Shown here in pieces: positions 1 to 11,394 of a stretch of DNA of 64,000 nt. Each line of letters opens with the position of its first letter. Within the stretch, counting starts at the first letter, position 1. The DNA is from Aphelocoma coerulescens (Eukaryota > Chordata > Aves > Passeriformes > Corvidae): contig NC_091023.1 of the NCBI RefSeq assembly GCF_041296385.1, forward strand, positions 2,790,924-2,854,923, given 5' to 3'. The position numbers and the translations under genes were made by a program. The notes beneath the pieces are model-generated. The model worked only from the letters and a program-made list of their open reading frames with translations. It had not been told where the DNA came from and ran no database searches.

Positions 1-1596
1 TACTCTGGCTTTGAGAGCACCAGCCTGAGCTTTGGAGTCACAGAAATAATATCCCTTCTTTCCTGCACTGGGAATTGATTGCTGTTGGTCAGAGCTGCCT
101 CTCCCTCTGTGCTGTAACCTGTCACTTCTTGTTGGTAGCAGCGGCATTTCAAAGGAAAAATTGACTTCAGGCTCCAGTAAAAGGTGCCTGAAGTGCAGTA
201 GCACCAATTGTTCTGATTCCTGGTTGGAATTCCTGATTAAACCTCGGATATGTGTTGAAATATCCTGTGCACTACTGAGGGTGTCCTTCAGGCAGCTGCC
301 AGAGGTGTGGGAGCTGCCAGGAAATGAGGTGTGGGATGGTGCTAATCCCGCTTTCTCCAGGGTTCCTGGAGCACACCTTTCTCCAGCTACAGCCTTCCTT
401 TCTAAGAACCACACATCCAGGAGCCACATCCTCTCACCCACCGGCTGGGAAGTGACTTGGAGCCTCCTCTGGATGCAGGAGAGGAAGTGAATTTGCCTTG
501 GAAAATGACCTGTTCCCAATAATGAGCAGCTCCTGGACAGGGGTTCATTTTGTCCTGGTGTTCCTGAAAAGAGTTCAGGAATCTCTGGCCATCAGGAAAG
601 GAGCATGAGAAGTTCTTGCCTGGCAGAGAGACGTCCTGCTTCCAGTTACTATTTCCAAGACTGTTTTCCAGTATTTTAACACAGCTACTGTGACCCTTGT
701 GCATCCCATCACTGGTTTTCAAGGACAGTAGAATGTGTAGCCAGAAAGGTTTAAGGATGGACAAGCAGGACAAGGGTTGCAGGGAGACAGACTGGTTTTT
801 AGCAGGATTTCCTGAAGGGTTTGCATGCCTGAAAGGTTGGAATTTTCTTCTGTACAAGTAAAATGGTTGGATTCATTACTGATAGTCGATCTAAACCTCC
901 CCTGGAGCAACTTGAGGCCATTTCCTCTCATCCTGTCCCTTGTTCCTGTGAGCAGAGCCCGACCCCCCTGGCTGCCCCCTCCTGTCAGGGACTTGTGCAG
1001 AGCCACAAGGTCCTCCCTGAGCCTCCTTTGCTCCAGCCTGAGCCCCTTTCCCAGCTCCCTCAGCCACTCCTGGGGCTCCAGCCCCTTCCCCAGCTCCGTT
1101 CCCTTCTCTGGACACACTCCAGCCCCTCCATGTCCTTCTTTTAGTGAAGCTTATTTGAAAGTTACCCACAGTATTGGGAGTTTCCCTCTGGTTTGGGTCC
1201 TGTTTTGGGCTCTGAGCCGTGTCCTGAGGGGTCCCAGGGCAGTGAGTGACCAGGCTGAGTTAATCAGAGGGGACTCCCTCTCTAATCTCTGGAAAAACAG
1301 TGACACATCCATGCTTGCCACTCTGCTTCCTCTGCTCCTTGTGGACTTGCCCTTTAAGCAGCAGTAGAGACCTGCCAGCCCTGCCCTGTCGTGCCGACCC
1401 CAGGAGATGAGCTATTATGGATTTAAGGGCTGACTCACCCTTTTAGCCTGTTTGGTAAGAACTTGATACCGACACATCCTTGAACTGCCAGTTCCTGGGA
1501 ATGCTCAGGGATTTCAGGAATGGGGAAGAAGTGTTGGAAAAGTCATCCTGACATCTTTGCTATGCTCTGCATGTGACATTCTCCCTTCCCTTGCAG
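1..1596 (+). other. Last intron of DNAJB11 (partial)
   Basis: Non-coding sequence before the DNAJB11 terminal exon. Its only recognisable content is a CR1 fragment at about 878-1143. Open frames across 161-1367 have no family resemblance and several overlap the CR1 piece. Nothing else is seen. Confidence 0.7.
878..1143 (-). mobile_element. CR1 LINE 3'-region fragment
   Basis: Matches the CR1 3' untranslated/ORF2-tail block: the 'aacctcccctgg...ttgaggccatttcctct' block, the tract starting 'ctcctttgctccag', and 'ctctggacacactccagcccctcaatgtcc'-like text. CR1 sense is on the minus strand. The element is truncated at both ends and lies in the DNAJB11 last intron. Confidence 0.85.
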
Positions 1597-1661
1597 GTCT
1601 CAAGCAGCTGTTGAAGCAAGGATCAGTGCAGAAGGTCTACAATGGATTGCAGGGATATTGA
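1597..1661 (+). CDS. DNAJB11: DNAJB11 (ERdj3), last coding exon only
   Basis: Partial gene: only the 3' terminal coding exon lies in the window. After a pyrimidine-rich acceptor ending in ttgcag at 1596, the exon reads in phase 2 and ends in QKVYNGLQGY followed by TGA at 1659-1661. I recognise this tail as the extreme C-terminus of the ER-lumenal Hsp40 co-chaperone ERdj3, which delivers unfolded clients to BiP. The J domain and substrate-binding domains are on exons left of the window. The 1.6 kb before this exon is the last intron and shows no other exon I can recognise. The call rests on about 21 residues recalled from the family, so the splice structure is firmer than the name. No ER-retention signal is expected at this C-terminus, which agrees with ERdj3 being a soluble BiP-bound protein. 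Confidence 0.85.
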
Positions 1662-2430
1662 TGTGAGGAAAACTTGGACTTCCCTGGAAATGCAAAGTCA
1701 GATTTGTTCGCGGTCTTTTCTCCTGCCCACTGTAGAAGGGGGAAGAGGGAGGGGGGAGATGGTTGAGGTTTAGCTCATTTTTGGTTTGTAAATTATGGAA
1801 GTGCTCAGAGTTTGGGGAAATACTTTTTCAGGACATAACTGGTGCTGCCTATCATGTTCCACGTCCTGGAACAACAGAGATTCCTTGAGCAGGAAAACAC
1901 AGGTGGGGAAAAGGAGTTTTAAATTCCACACAGATTGGAATTTCTGGTTTTTAAATATATTTTGATGTGACTTTTCTTGGCCATCTCAACCTATTTTCAT
2001 AGCTGCTCCTGCTTTTTACGTCCTTCGTGTAAATTTCTTCCAAATTCCTGTTGTTTTGGGGTGATATTTTTAATCCCAGCCCTTCCTCCCCTTTCTTCCC
2101 CTCTGAGTTCAGAGTCTGGTTTTGGGGCAGGAATATTGATGCTGTTGGGAGTGCACTGGGCTGTGTTAGGCCCCACAATTGGCTGGGAAAAGAGTCTCTC
2201 AGGGCCTCTGTGGGCTCTCTTAACTACCAAGTCCCAAAAGTCAACGCTTGGTTTGAAATTTGAAGTTGCACCAGCTTAGCAAAGACTCCTTGGTCATGGT
2301 GGAATTTGGGAATGGCTCCTCATGGCCTTGGTTGTCCCTCGTTGCCCCCACATGGAACCAGTCTGGAAAAGCTCCCTCCCCTCCTGCGCTCTGTCCTCCG
2401 TGAGGACGGGTGAGGCTGATGGGAATAAAG
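1662..2430 (+). other. Probable DNAJB11 3' UTR
   Basis: Non-coding sequence following the DNAJB11 stop. The first clear AATAAA hexamer downstream is at 2424-2429, just before a CR1 insertion. That site is inferred as a possible poly(A) signal and the true end could be elsewhere. Confidence 0.4.
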
Positions 2431-2510
2431 TGTTTGTTGGAGTTGGAATGGCAAAACCTCCCTGGTGATGTGTTTCTGGGACAGACCTGGGCTTCCCTGT
2501 GCCAGGCAGC

Positions 2511-2850
2511 AACAGAAATCGTGGAATCAGTAAGGTTGGAAAAGCCCTCTGAGGTCGAGTCCAACCATTCCCCCAGCACTGCCGAGGCCACCACTGCCCC
2601 CCATCCCCAGGTGCCACATCCACATGTCTGTCAAACCCCTCTGGGAATGGGGACTCCACTGCTGCCCTGGGCAGCTGTGCCAGGGCTTGACCACCCTTTT
2701 AGGGAAGGAATTTTCTGTCAGATCCAATCTAAACCTCCCGTGGAGCAACTCGAGGCCATTTCCTCTTGTCCTGTCGCTTGTTTCCCTGCAAGAAGAGCCC
2801 AACCCCACCTGGCTCCACACTCCTTCCAGTTCCTTCAGGGATCTTGGGGA
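2511..2850 (-). mobile_element. CR1 LINE 3'-end fragment
   Basis: Begins with a decayed 'atcgtggaatcagtaaggttgg', the reverse complement of the CR1 3' terminus. It continues through the conserved 'gactccactgctgccctgggcag' and 'gaccaccctttt' blocks. CR1 sense is on the minus strand. Confidence 0.88.
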
Positions 2851-5800
2851 TTGTAAAGTGGGATCCTTGCAGCTTCTCCCTACCCCATTCCCTATTTGGG
2901 AAGTGGATGGGCTCTGGTTTGCCTACAGGGAAGTGTTTGCTGGGAAGCAGCAGATGCAGCTTCAAGGTGGTTTTGTTTTCAGTTTATTCCCTGTTTTCCT
3001 TCCTTGGGAGCTGGAAGCAGCTCAAGGTGGGCACAGCCCCTGTGTCCGTGCTGCCCTCGGTCCAGCAAGTCCCACCCACCCCTGCAGCTCCAGTGGGAGT
3101 GACGCAGGGGAAGCAGCAGCCCTGGGAAGATTTCCTGTTGGATCCTGTGTACATTTGCCTTGGCAGAGCACAGCAGGGGCTTGGGGAGCAGCTGAGACAA
3201 ACCCACAGTGCCAAACCCTTGCTCTCTGCTGCTCCTCAGGATCCCTAAGGATAACATGGTAATCCCAGCTGAGGCTGCTCCCTCTGCCCACGATGCCCAG
3301 TCTTTTCCAGGTGCTGCAGGCAACTCTGCCTCTGCTCCCTCTTAGTTCAAGTTCCTAGGAACCCTCAGATTCCAAAGAAATTCCTTCCCATATCCCTGTG
3401 CGTGGGGCTGTTTCCTCTTACTCCAGCTCCTTGCAACCCTGCTCACCTGTAGCAATAAACACAAAAAGCCAGGATTTCACCCCTAAATTCCAAGTTCTCC
3501 TGCAGGGGAAGGTGTAACCTCTCCTACCTGCACCCCCAGCAGCAGCCAGTGGGTTTATTTTGGGCCTGAGTCCTTGTTCCCACTGCTGCTTTTCCTTTCT
3601 CTGCTAATCCCTTTCCTTCCTGTGGTTTGTTTTTATTGAATTGTGGGGCTGGACTCTTTGGAGAACACAACAATGGCTGCAGAGCCCCGGCTTGCACAGC
3701 AGCAAGGAGAAAAACAGGAAAAAAGCCCCAAATTCCAACCAAGCATCCCTGCTTCCTTCCACCCTTTCCCCCCTGCTGTGGGGTGTGTTTTGGAGCCAGC
3801 ACCCTACGCCTTTCCCACCTCCACACAAAGCTTCCAGGGCTTCCATGCTTTTGCCCAGCAGCAACAGCAGTGCTTGCTCAAACATTCCCACTGGTTTTGC
3901 TTCTGGCCCACTCAGGCTGTGCTTTTTCTACGATCATGGGGAAATATTTGTCCCCCAAGAGCTGGGGGTGTGGAGGATGCTCGGTGTCCATGGCATCCTC
4001 TGTCCCCTTCTCTGGTGACACAGAGCTGGTGGGAGCCAGTCATGGCACACATGGACTCCTTTATCCATAGAAATGCTTCCCACGAGGTTTAGGTGTTCAC
4101 ATCTTGGTCTGGCACCAAAATGTAATCCTGACCGTGAACCTCCAGACTGGGAATTCTGTAATGCACAGCTTGAATTTCCAGTCCTTTCTAAGCAGTGCCA
4201 TTCCCAAACTGGAACAAATAAACCCAAATTTCCTGTGCCTCTTTTAACCTAAATCCTTGGAACAGAGAGGATTGTGAGGGTTCAGATGCAGGCCTGTTGT
4301 TCAATTCTTCTAGGAAAACACTCCTCCTCGGAATGCACTTCCAGATGTCCATGCTGCTTTGGGAAGGCCTGGCTGAAACGGGGTCCTGGTTTATTCCTGA
4401 AGGGAAATGGTTTTCAGCACCTGCAGGAGCTGTGTGTGTTCCTTCAGGGTCTCAGCACAGGCTGGCTTTTAGATGTCATCACCTCCACCAGCGCTGCATT
4501 CCCACCCTTTGGCTGGATCCCTCCCGTCCCAGGGGAGGGGAAGGAGCAGATGGGATGAGGATTCCATAGCAGGTTGATGATGGGAGGGAGTACAGGGCTC
4601 AGATCCACATTTCCATCGTGCCCTGCAGCCTTGTCTGTGTCTTCTGTCCCTCCACAGCCTGGGCTGGCTGCACCCAGAGCCACATTCCCCATCCCAGACT
4701 GGAGGGTGACGTTTTGGGGCTGCTCCAAGGAGTGTCAGCCCTTGGTATGGGGGTCTTGGGAGGAGGGCTTTGCTCCCAATGGCTTCAGTCACACCAAAGG
4801 CTGCTCCCAACTCTGGGAAGTGGGTGGAAGTGTTCCTGAAGAGCCGTTTTTCCAGGGAGACTTCTCTGCAAGCGCAGTGCAAGCAAGCATAGGTTTTTCC
4901 ACAGAAAAATCTTGTTTTTTCACCTCCTTATCTCTGTCGAACCTTTCTGCCCCAGGGCTGAGCAGTGGAGGAAGGAGGGGGAAGGGGCTGGTGCCAGGAG
5001 AAGGCTGCTCTGAGCACGCGTGGGTTTGGAGTGGGCGCCTCCGGCTGGGAAGGGAAGGTGAGGGGATGATTCCTCGCTGGAATCCTTCCTGTGATTCCCA
5101 GCCAGCAGCCCCCATCGCTGCTTGCCTGCACTGCAGGAGCTCCGGAGCGGTCCCCAGGGAGAGGGCAGCCCTCTGGGGCAGGGCAGAGGTGTGGGATGGG
5201 TGGTACCTGCTGCCTTCATCCTGCCTGCCCCGTATCCCTGCTCCTGGCCTGCAGCCAGCTCTCTCCTCCCGTTTCCTGCAGCTGACCTGGGAGGTGAGCA
5301 GGAAGGGGAGAGGGCAGCGCTGAGCACCGGCCACCCTGCGAGGAGGGAGTGGCCAGCACGGCCCTTCCCTGTGCTGGGAGGCTTTTCCAGGGAGCTGCTT
5401 GCTTCCATGAGGGAGCAGGAGGTTGCTAGGAAGCAGATCCCAACCTCCATCCCCAAAAAAAGCGGATCCCCTCACCCCAGTGCAGCCCCGGGGGTTAACA
5501 TGTGTGTCCCAAAGGCAGGAATTAAAACATCTGGGGCTGTGACCTCCGGGAATTTGGAAGGACGGGGTTTGTTTAGTCCTGAAAAGCCACAATGACACCA
5601 GTGCAGGCTCCGAGTGCGTAAGAGGTGTTTACAGGGATAATTCCACTTCCTTCCAGATGGATCCCATCAGCCCCACGTTTTTTTCCCCCCTCCCACCCCA
5701 GCAGGCACCAGAGCCCATCACTGGTTTTGGGCAGCTCCTGGAGCCATCCAGCCCTTTGTCCTGGGGCACAGCGGCTCCCAAAGGACATGGATGGAGATGT

Positions 5801-8029
5801 CAACCTTCCAGAGGGAGATAATGTCCAAAAGGGAACAGGGTGACCTGCCCACCCCATCCAAGTTCCCCATGGCATGGGGGTGAAGGGCTGGTTCCTGGCA
5901 CATGGGCATTGCCTCACTGGAACGAGGATCGAGGCTTGGGCATCTTATCTCAGCCCTTACCCAAGACAGCGATAGGGGAGCGGGCTGAGGGAAACCATGC
6001 ATGGAAAACAAAGCCTTGCCCAGCAATCCCTGCAGATAGCCGGGATGGGACTTGGTTGAAGCTGCCAGAGGCTTCCTGCAGAACCCAAAAATCCTCCGAG
6101 GAGAAAATGAAAACCACCCCTCGCTGATGGGAGACACACTGGCTCCTGTCCCAAGCTGTGATCTGGGGTGGAAGAGTGGCCAAACTTGGGAAGGGATGAG
6201 CCACGAGTGTGGCTGCTGGCTGTCAGGAAGCTGCTCCGTGTCAGAGCAGTGGTGGAACAGGAGCCCAGCTCCCAGTTCTGGGGCAGCTGGGCCACGTGTC
6301 CCCACCTGCCACACCCAGCCAGGCTTTGGTAGCCCCGCCATGAGGCATTTGAGGGTTTTGGGGTGAGGAAGAGAAATGTTGGGGCAACAAATTGTGATGT
6401 TTGGGATGAGGAAGAGAAATTTTGAGGCTACGATGTGCTGGAGGTGGATGTTGCCACCAGAACCCCTCTGCTGTTGGCCAGCATGTCCAGGTCAGAGTTG
6501 GCCACCACCAGGGAGGTGCCTTGGGATGGAGGTGCCAGGTTTGGGGGTGTTGCCCATGGACACCGATGGAGGTGAGGCTGTTCCTCGGGGTCCTGCACTT
6601 TTGGGAGATCCTCACTGCCCCAGCCCCTCGTGGAAACTCGAGAGCAGCAGCAGAGTCAGCTCTGTTCTGGAGCGTTCTCCAGACACAGGGGGGCTTGAGG
6701 GCAGGAAAAGGGCTTTTCCAGAGCTGCTTGAGGTGGAGAAGCTCAGACTTGCTCCTCTGTCCAAAAGATGACACATTTCTGCAGCAAAAAGCAAAACAAG
6801 CTCTGCTGTTCCAGGCCTCCCCGCAGTGTCTCCCGCCTGGCTCTGTCCTGGGTGCCATCCCCGCTCCATCGCAGCCGTGGGGATCCCACAGCATCCACAC
6901 TCACCCATCCCAGCTGGAGCAAGGAGCTGCACCCCAGGGAAGGGGGACTGGCAGTGGGAATCACTCCAGGTCTCGGGGACCAGGTAGCAGAGATGCCCCA
7001 AGTCCGAAAGCCGAAGCAGAGCCGGGAATGCAGCGGTTTCTCCCGGCTGGAAGGGATTGAATCCCTTTGTGGGAGCAAATGCAGCACGTGGGACCTTCAG
7101 CACTGCCCTGGTGTCCCCAGCACTGCCCTGGTGTCCCTGGGTGCCAGCAGCAGGGACACGGAGCGCTCGGCCCACAGCACAGCTCCTGCCAAGGGCGCTG
7201 CTTCGAGGGCCGAGCGATGACGTTCCCGTGCCTCATCCGTGTTGTTTTGGATTCTCTGGCCTCTCGGAGCCCGCCAAGGGTGGGGAGCGCCCTGGCCCCT
7301 GCCCCAGGAGCCTGGGGGTGGCTGGGGGCCAGGGTGATGAGATGTGGGCTTTGGAGACCTCCTCCTCCATCCCTCCAAGAGGACAACTCCTAAGGTCATC
7401 TTCCCATCCCTTGTGTCCCTTGTCTCTTTTCCCATCTTCCCTCATCCCACCCTGTCTTGCTCGCAGGGTGTTTAGAAAGGAAAGAGCTGGAAGCTAATCC
7501 AGGAAAACCTCTCTCCTGTGCTGTCCCCAGCCAGCTCCTGGCTCATCCCCAGCCCTTCCTGCCACCACAGGAGTGGAGAGGAGGAGGAGAGTTCAAAATC
7601 CCCTTCTGGGTGAAAGGGAAACGTGGCCAAGAGTTTCTTATCGATGCAATCAAAGTTTAAACAGTCAAAGAGTTTTTAGCTCAGATTTGGACTGTGGAAA
7701 AGCAAAACTGTCCCCTCACAGCTGTGTGTGCTTGACCTCAGCGCCTCACACCAAGCGAGAAAATGAAAAACGTTGGGAAAATTACTTAATTGAGCCAAAC
7801 CAAAGCTGGAAGAAGGTTGGAGTGAGCTCAGGAGGTGCAAAACCCTCCTGAAAACACCACCAGCGTCTTTCCAGAGGCCTGGAAAACTTAGCACACAACC
7901 CAAGGTCTGGCACAGGGGCTGGCAACGTCAGCGAGCCCACCCAGCACCAGCAGCCGTGATCCAGGATGGATCCACAGCCAGCCCCACATCGGTGCTGCTG
8001 AGGGGAATGAGAGCAGCCAGAGGTGTGGT
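2851..8029. other. Intergenic region between DNAJB11 and PROCR
   Basis: About 5 kb of GC-rich sequence between two convergently transcribed genes. No exon with a recognisable protein, no structural RNA and no further clear CR1 copy was found. Open frames of 100-270 codons occur on both strands (for example 4574-5323 + and 5598-4789 -). They overlap each other, show no domain, and are what GC-rich avian DNA gives by chance. A second AATAAA at about 3454-3459 could serve a longer DNAJB11 transcript. Confidence 0.6.
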
Positions 8030-8620
8030 GGGAGCTGATGGGTGGTTTTATTACACAAGGTGTGACATCCTCCCTCCATCCCCACTGGAACAGGGATAAA
8101 TGAGGGTTTAACAGCATCCTTTTAACCATTCCATGGCTGTTTCTCTGGCTGCTTTCCCCCCCATGTCCCTCCCCGCCATTTTTCCATCCGTGCCCAGTGT
8201 TTCTGTGTGGTCTCAGTGCATTGCCCGGCGTGGGGACCGTCCACAGGCCTGGGGGCTGCTGGAGGGGTCAGTGCAGCTGGGACAGGACTGGGAAGCCACT
8301 GGTGTCCTTGGGGAGCAAAGCCTGTGGCACTGGGGATGTGCATCCCTCAGGAGGGATGGCCTTGGTCCCTGCCTCCACGGGGGGATGATGGATCCATCCT
8401 CTGTCTCTATGCAGGAATGATGGATCCAGGCCCTGCCTCCCCAGGGTGATGGTGGATCCACGGAGAGTTGCTGGATCCTTGGCAAGATGATGGATCCATC
8501 CCCTGACTCCACGGGGAGATGATGGGTCTGTCCCCTGCCTCCACAGGGTAGTGATGGATGCACAGAAGATGACGGGTCCGTCCCCTCTGTCCATGGGGTG
8601 ACATGGGCCAGCTGCCCACG
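8030..8620 (-). other. Probable PROCR 3' UTR with poly(A) signal
   Basis: Minus-strand sequence following the PROCR stop at 8621. A minus-strand AATAAA lies at 8052 to 8047 (TTTATT on the plus strand), about 570 nt after the stop, which is a reasonable 3' UTR length. The UTR would contain the 32-bp minisatellite at 8384-8590. Confidence 0.55.
8384..8590. repeat. Imperfect ~32-bp minisatellite
   Basis: Seven to eight decayed units, each centred on a 'gatgatggatccat'-like core followed by 'cctgcctccacgggg'. Successive cores start near 8384, 8416, 8445, 8486, 8518, 8548 and 8567. The array lies in the presumed 3' UTR of PROCR. Confidence 0.75.
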
Positions 8621-10659
8621 CTAGCAGCTCCCTCCCGTGCACAGGAAGATGCCCAGGGCCATGCCCAGCAGGGCGAGGCTCCCCAGGACCAGCCCCAGCA
8701 CCAGCGGAGCTCGCGATCGGCTGCTGACTTTTCCTGCAAGAGGCAAGAGGGACAGAGGTGACGACTGGGCCACGCCACCGCGTCCCTGTCCCCCACCCCG
8801 GCCCCACCACGGACCTGTCCTGGCGCTCTGAGCCTGCAGGATGCTGACACAGGTGGTGTTGAGGAAATACTGCAGGTCCTGGGTGGTTATGGGGTATTTC
8901 ATCAGCTGTGCCTGGGCGAAGGCGGCCACCGGGAGCTCGCCGGGCCAGCGCCGCTCCCAGGTGGCGTTGGGGACGTGGAAGCTGAGGAACGCCGTCCTGT
9001 TGAGGGTCACCTCGTAGAAGCTCTGGGCTGTGCCGTTGGGGAAGAGGCGGCAGCCGAGGTGGCAGCACAGGTGCTGGGTGACTGCGGGGACAGAGGGAGG
9101 GGACAGGGTCACCACACTCCCACCCTCAGCGCCCCGTGGCCCTCACTGGGCACTGAGTTCGCACGGCCTCAGCCTCGCACCACCCAACCCTCCCGCAGCT
9201 TTGCTTCTCCTCGGTTTGGTCGTGGCAGTGACTTTTCCAGAGGCCGGGATTATTTTCCCTCCCTTATCTCTGCACAGCACAGCTCTGGTTTTACAGAGAG
9301 AGAGGGTTTGGGCACAGAGCTGCTCGTGGCTCTCGCGGATGGAGCACAGGGACACCGGCAGGGGCGGGGCGGGTCATGCCAGAGACCCCGCGGTGACACC
9401 GGGCTCCCCAAGGGTACAGGAGTGTGGGGCTGGGGGAAAGGAAAGGAAAGGAGAATAAAGGAAAGGAAAGGAGAAGGAAAGGAGAAGGAAAGGAGAAGGA
9501 AAGGAGAAGGAAAGGAAAGGAAAGGAAAGGAAAGGAAAGGAAAGGAAAGGAAAGGAAAGGAAAGGAAAGGAAAGGAAAGGAAAGGAAAGGAAAGGAAAGG
9601 AAAGGAAAGGAAAGGAAAGGAAAGGAAAGGAAAGGAAAGGAAAGGAAAGGAAAGGAAAGGAAAGGAAAGGAAAGGAAAGGAAAGGAAAGGAAAGGAAAGG
9701 AAAGGAAAGGAAAGGAGAAAGGAGAAGAAAGGAGAAGAAAGGAGAAGAAAGGAGAAGAAAGGAGAAGAAAGGAGAAAGGACACCCCGGGCAGGAGCAGCA
9801 GAGGTGACAGGGTTAATGGAGCGGAGCAGACAGGAGCACGAAGCTACCGCCAGCAGCGTCCCACCGCTCCCACAAGCTGCGGGATGCAGGCAGGGAGCAG
9901 CCAGAAAGTGAGCGGGATGCAGGCAGAGTGCAAGTGGGGTCCAGGTGGGATGCAGGCAGAGCACAGGCAGGGAGCAGGCAGGGTGCGGGTGGGATACAGG
10001 CCGGGAGCAGACAGGGTTCCTACACCTCCCCAGCCCTTTTCCTGAGGAGCAGCAACAGGTTGAGCATCATCCCGTTCCCAGGGTAAGAAATTCCCGGCTC
10101 CACAGAAGGGCTCCCTTTGCCCACAGAGTGGTTTTACACATGGCCATGTGCCCATCCCTTCGCCCGTCTGTCCCTGGAGAGCCACCCCCGTGCCCTGGCA
10201 GCGCGGGAGAGGCTCCCCTTCCCCGGGGACCCGCCCCTGTGCCCCGGGTACCACTCACAGTTGGTCGGTCTCTCCTTGTGGAAGAGCTTCACCAGCTGCC
10301 TGAAGTTCTGCAGGTAGTTGATCACGTCGTTCCGCCGCCGGGCCCAGGCGTCCGGAGGCTCCAGCGGGAGCACCTGGGTGACATTCTGCTCGTCCAGGAG
10401 GTGGCTGAGCTCCCCGTTCAGGCTGGCGTTCCCCCGGAACATGGCAGTGCCCCTGTAGACGCGGGTCAGCTGGAGCATGGTGAAGGCGAGCGGGGCTGCG
10501 GGAGACGCGGGACATCACCCACCGCCCGTCACCCGCCGTGAGCCCCGTGTGCCCCCAGGCCACCCCCAGCGTCCCCGACCACCGCCGCGTCCCTGCCTCA
10601 CCCTCCTGCTCCGCCCCGCAGCCCAGGGCCCCGCAGAGCAGCAGCAGCAGCAGCAGCAT
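8621..10659 (-). CDS. PROCR: Endothelial protein C receptor (EPCR), 4 exons
   Basis: Type I membrane, MHC class I/CD1-like receptor that binds protein C/activated protein C on endothelium. Minus-strand exons: 10659-10602, 10495-10259, 9081-8815 and 8733-8621, all introns phase 1, total 675 nt = 224 residues (human 238). Exon 1 is a poly-Leu signal peptide (MLLLLLLLCGALGCG). Exons 2 and 3 are the alpha1- and alpha2-like domains, with motifs shared with mammalian EPCR (RGNASL, the DAWARR region, LVKLFHKER, CCHLGCRLF, FLNTTCV). The LGC and TTC cysteines fit the alpha2 disulfide. Six N-X-S/T sequons are visible (NAS, NVT, NGT, NRT, NAT, NTT). Exon 4 gives a hydrophobic helix and the short tail GIFLCTGGSC; the terminal cysteine matches the palmitoylated cysteine of the family. 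The exon 3 donor (GTCCGT) is weak. The start at 10659 was chosen because it opens directly into the signal peptide; an in-frame ATG also exists at 10773. Confidence 0.94.
9457..9780. repeat. AAAGG pentanucleotide microsatellite, 324-nt pure-purine tract
   Basis: Uninterrupted purines on the plus strand from 9457 to 9780. The core 9505-9715 is almost perfect (GGAAA)n, about 40 units. It is flanked by GGAGAAGGAAA-type units on the left and GGAGAAGAAA-type units on the right. It lies in PROCR intron 2, so the PROCR transcript carries the pyrimidine strand. Open frames through it on both strands (KERKGKERKG, FLSFPFLSFP) are artefacts of the repeat. Confidence 0.98.
9885..10016. repeat. Short degenerate minisatellite (gggatgcaggcag-type)
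   Basis: Repeated 'gggatgcaggcag', 'gcaggcagggagcag' and 'gtgggatacaggc' modules, roughly 10-25 bp apart and poorly conserved. It lies in PROCR intron 2, to the right of the AAAGG tract. Confidence 0.55.
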
Positions 10660-10662
10660 CGT

Positions 10663-10771
10663 GGGGACGGGCACCGCGCTGGCGACGCGCTGGTGGCCCC
10701 ACGGCTGGCCCGGCACGGAGTTCAGCGTGGGCACCGCGCTGGGGACGCGCTGGTGGCCCCACGGCTGGTCC
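10663..10771. repeat. 60-bp tandem duplication upstream of PROCR
   Basis: The block 'gggcaccgcgctgg.gacgcg' plus 'ctggtggccccacggctgg' occurs at about 10670 and again at about 10730, an offset of exactly 60 bp with one or two differences. It lies immediately 5' of the PROCR start codon (minus strand), in the 5' UTR or promoter. Because 60 is a multiple of 3, the frame stays open back to an upstream ATG at 10773. Confidence 0.85.
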
Positions 10772-11394
10772 ATGGGATGTTAAAGAGGGCCGGGTAGGTG
10801 GGGCTGTGGGAGGAGGAGAGCGGGACTCCGGCCAGGTCTCTCCCATTTCCTTAACCCGAGCCACCCCGCACCCCTTCCCTGCCGGATATGCCGGGCCCCG
10901 CGGCGCCTGAGGATGCAGGATGAGGCTCCGAGCTCCCTCGGCACAGATGGAATTGGGCGAGCAGCCAGCACCTGACTCAGTTTCCCCATGCCTTGGCTGG
11001 GCAGAGCCCCGTGCCACTCCCCTGGGGGATGTGGGAGACCAGGGGGACACTGTGATGGGGACCATTCCCAGGGAATGGGGAGGATTGGAGGGAGCAGCCT
11101 CGCAGCACCGCGCTGCACCCACCTGGTGTGGAGAGGGCACCCAGCAGCAACAAGAGCTCCCCCCCTGGAAAGGGATGACACTCTGGGTAGCTGAGCTGGG
11201 CAGTAGGGGTGAGAAATCCATGGCAGGGCTTCCTCCACAGGTTTGTTTTTTAATTACACTTAAAATAATTATAAATTTAAAATTTTAAAATGCGAAATTT
11301 CTAATAAAAGCTCCAGCTTGTCTCATTGGCAGAGCATGGCACAGCCTGGGGTGGCAAATAATGGCATCCCACAGCCTGCTATGGCATTGAATAC
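10772..11394. other. Intergenic stretch between PROCR and the CR1 copy
   Basis: This probably contains the upstream part of the PROCR promoter. An A/T-rich low-complexity patch lies at about 11245-11310. No other gene or repeat is recognised. Confidence 0.5.

Noticed and set aside
4574..5598. Overlapping 249- and 269-codon frames on opposite strands
   Set aside because: No domain, no splice signals and mutually antisense in GC-rich DNA, so most likely chance.
9250..9964. Long open frames rich in KERKG or FLSFP on both strands
   Set aside because: They are the translation of the AAAGG pentanucleotide repeat, open in every frame by construction; not genes.
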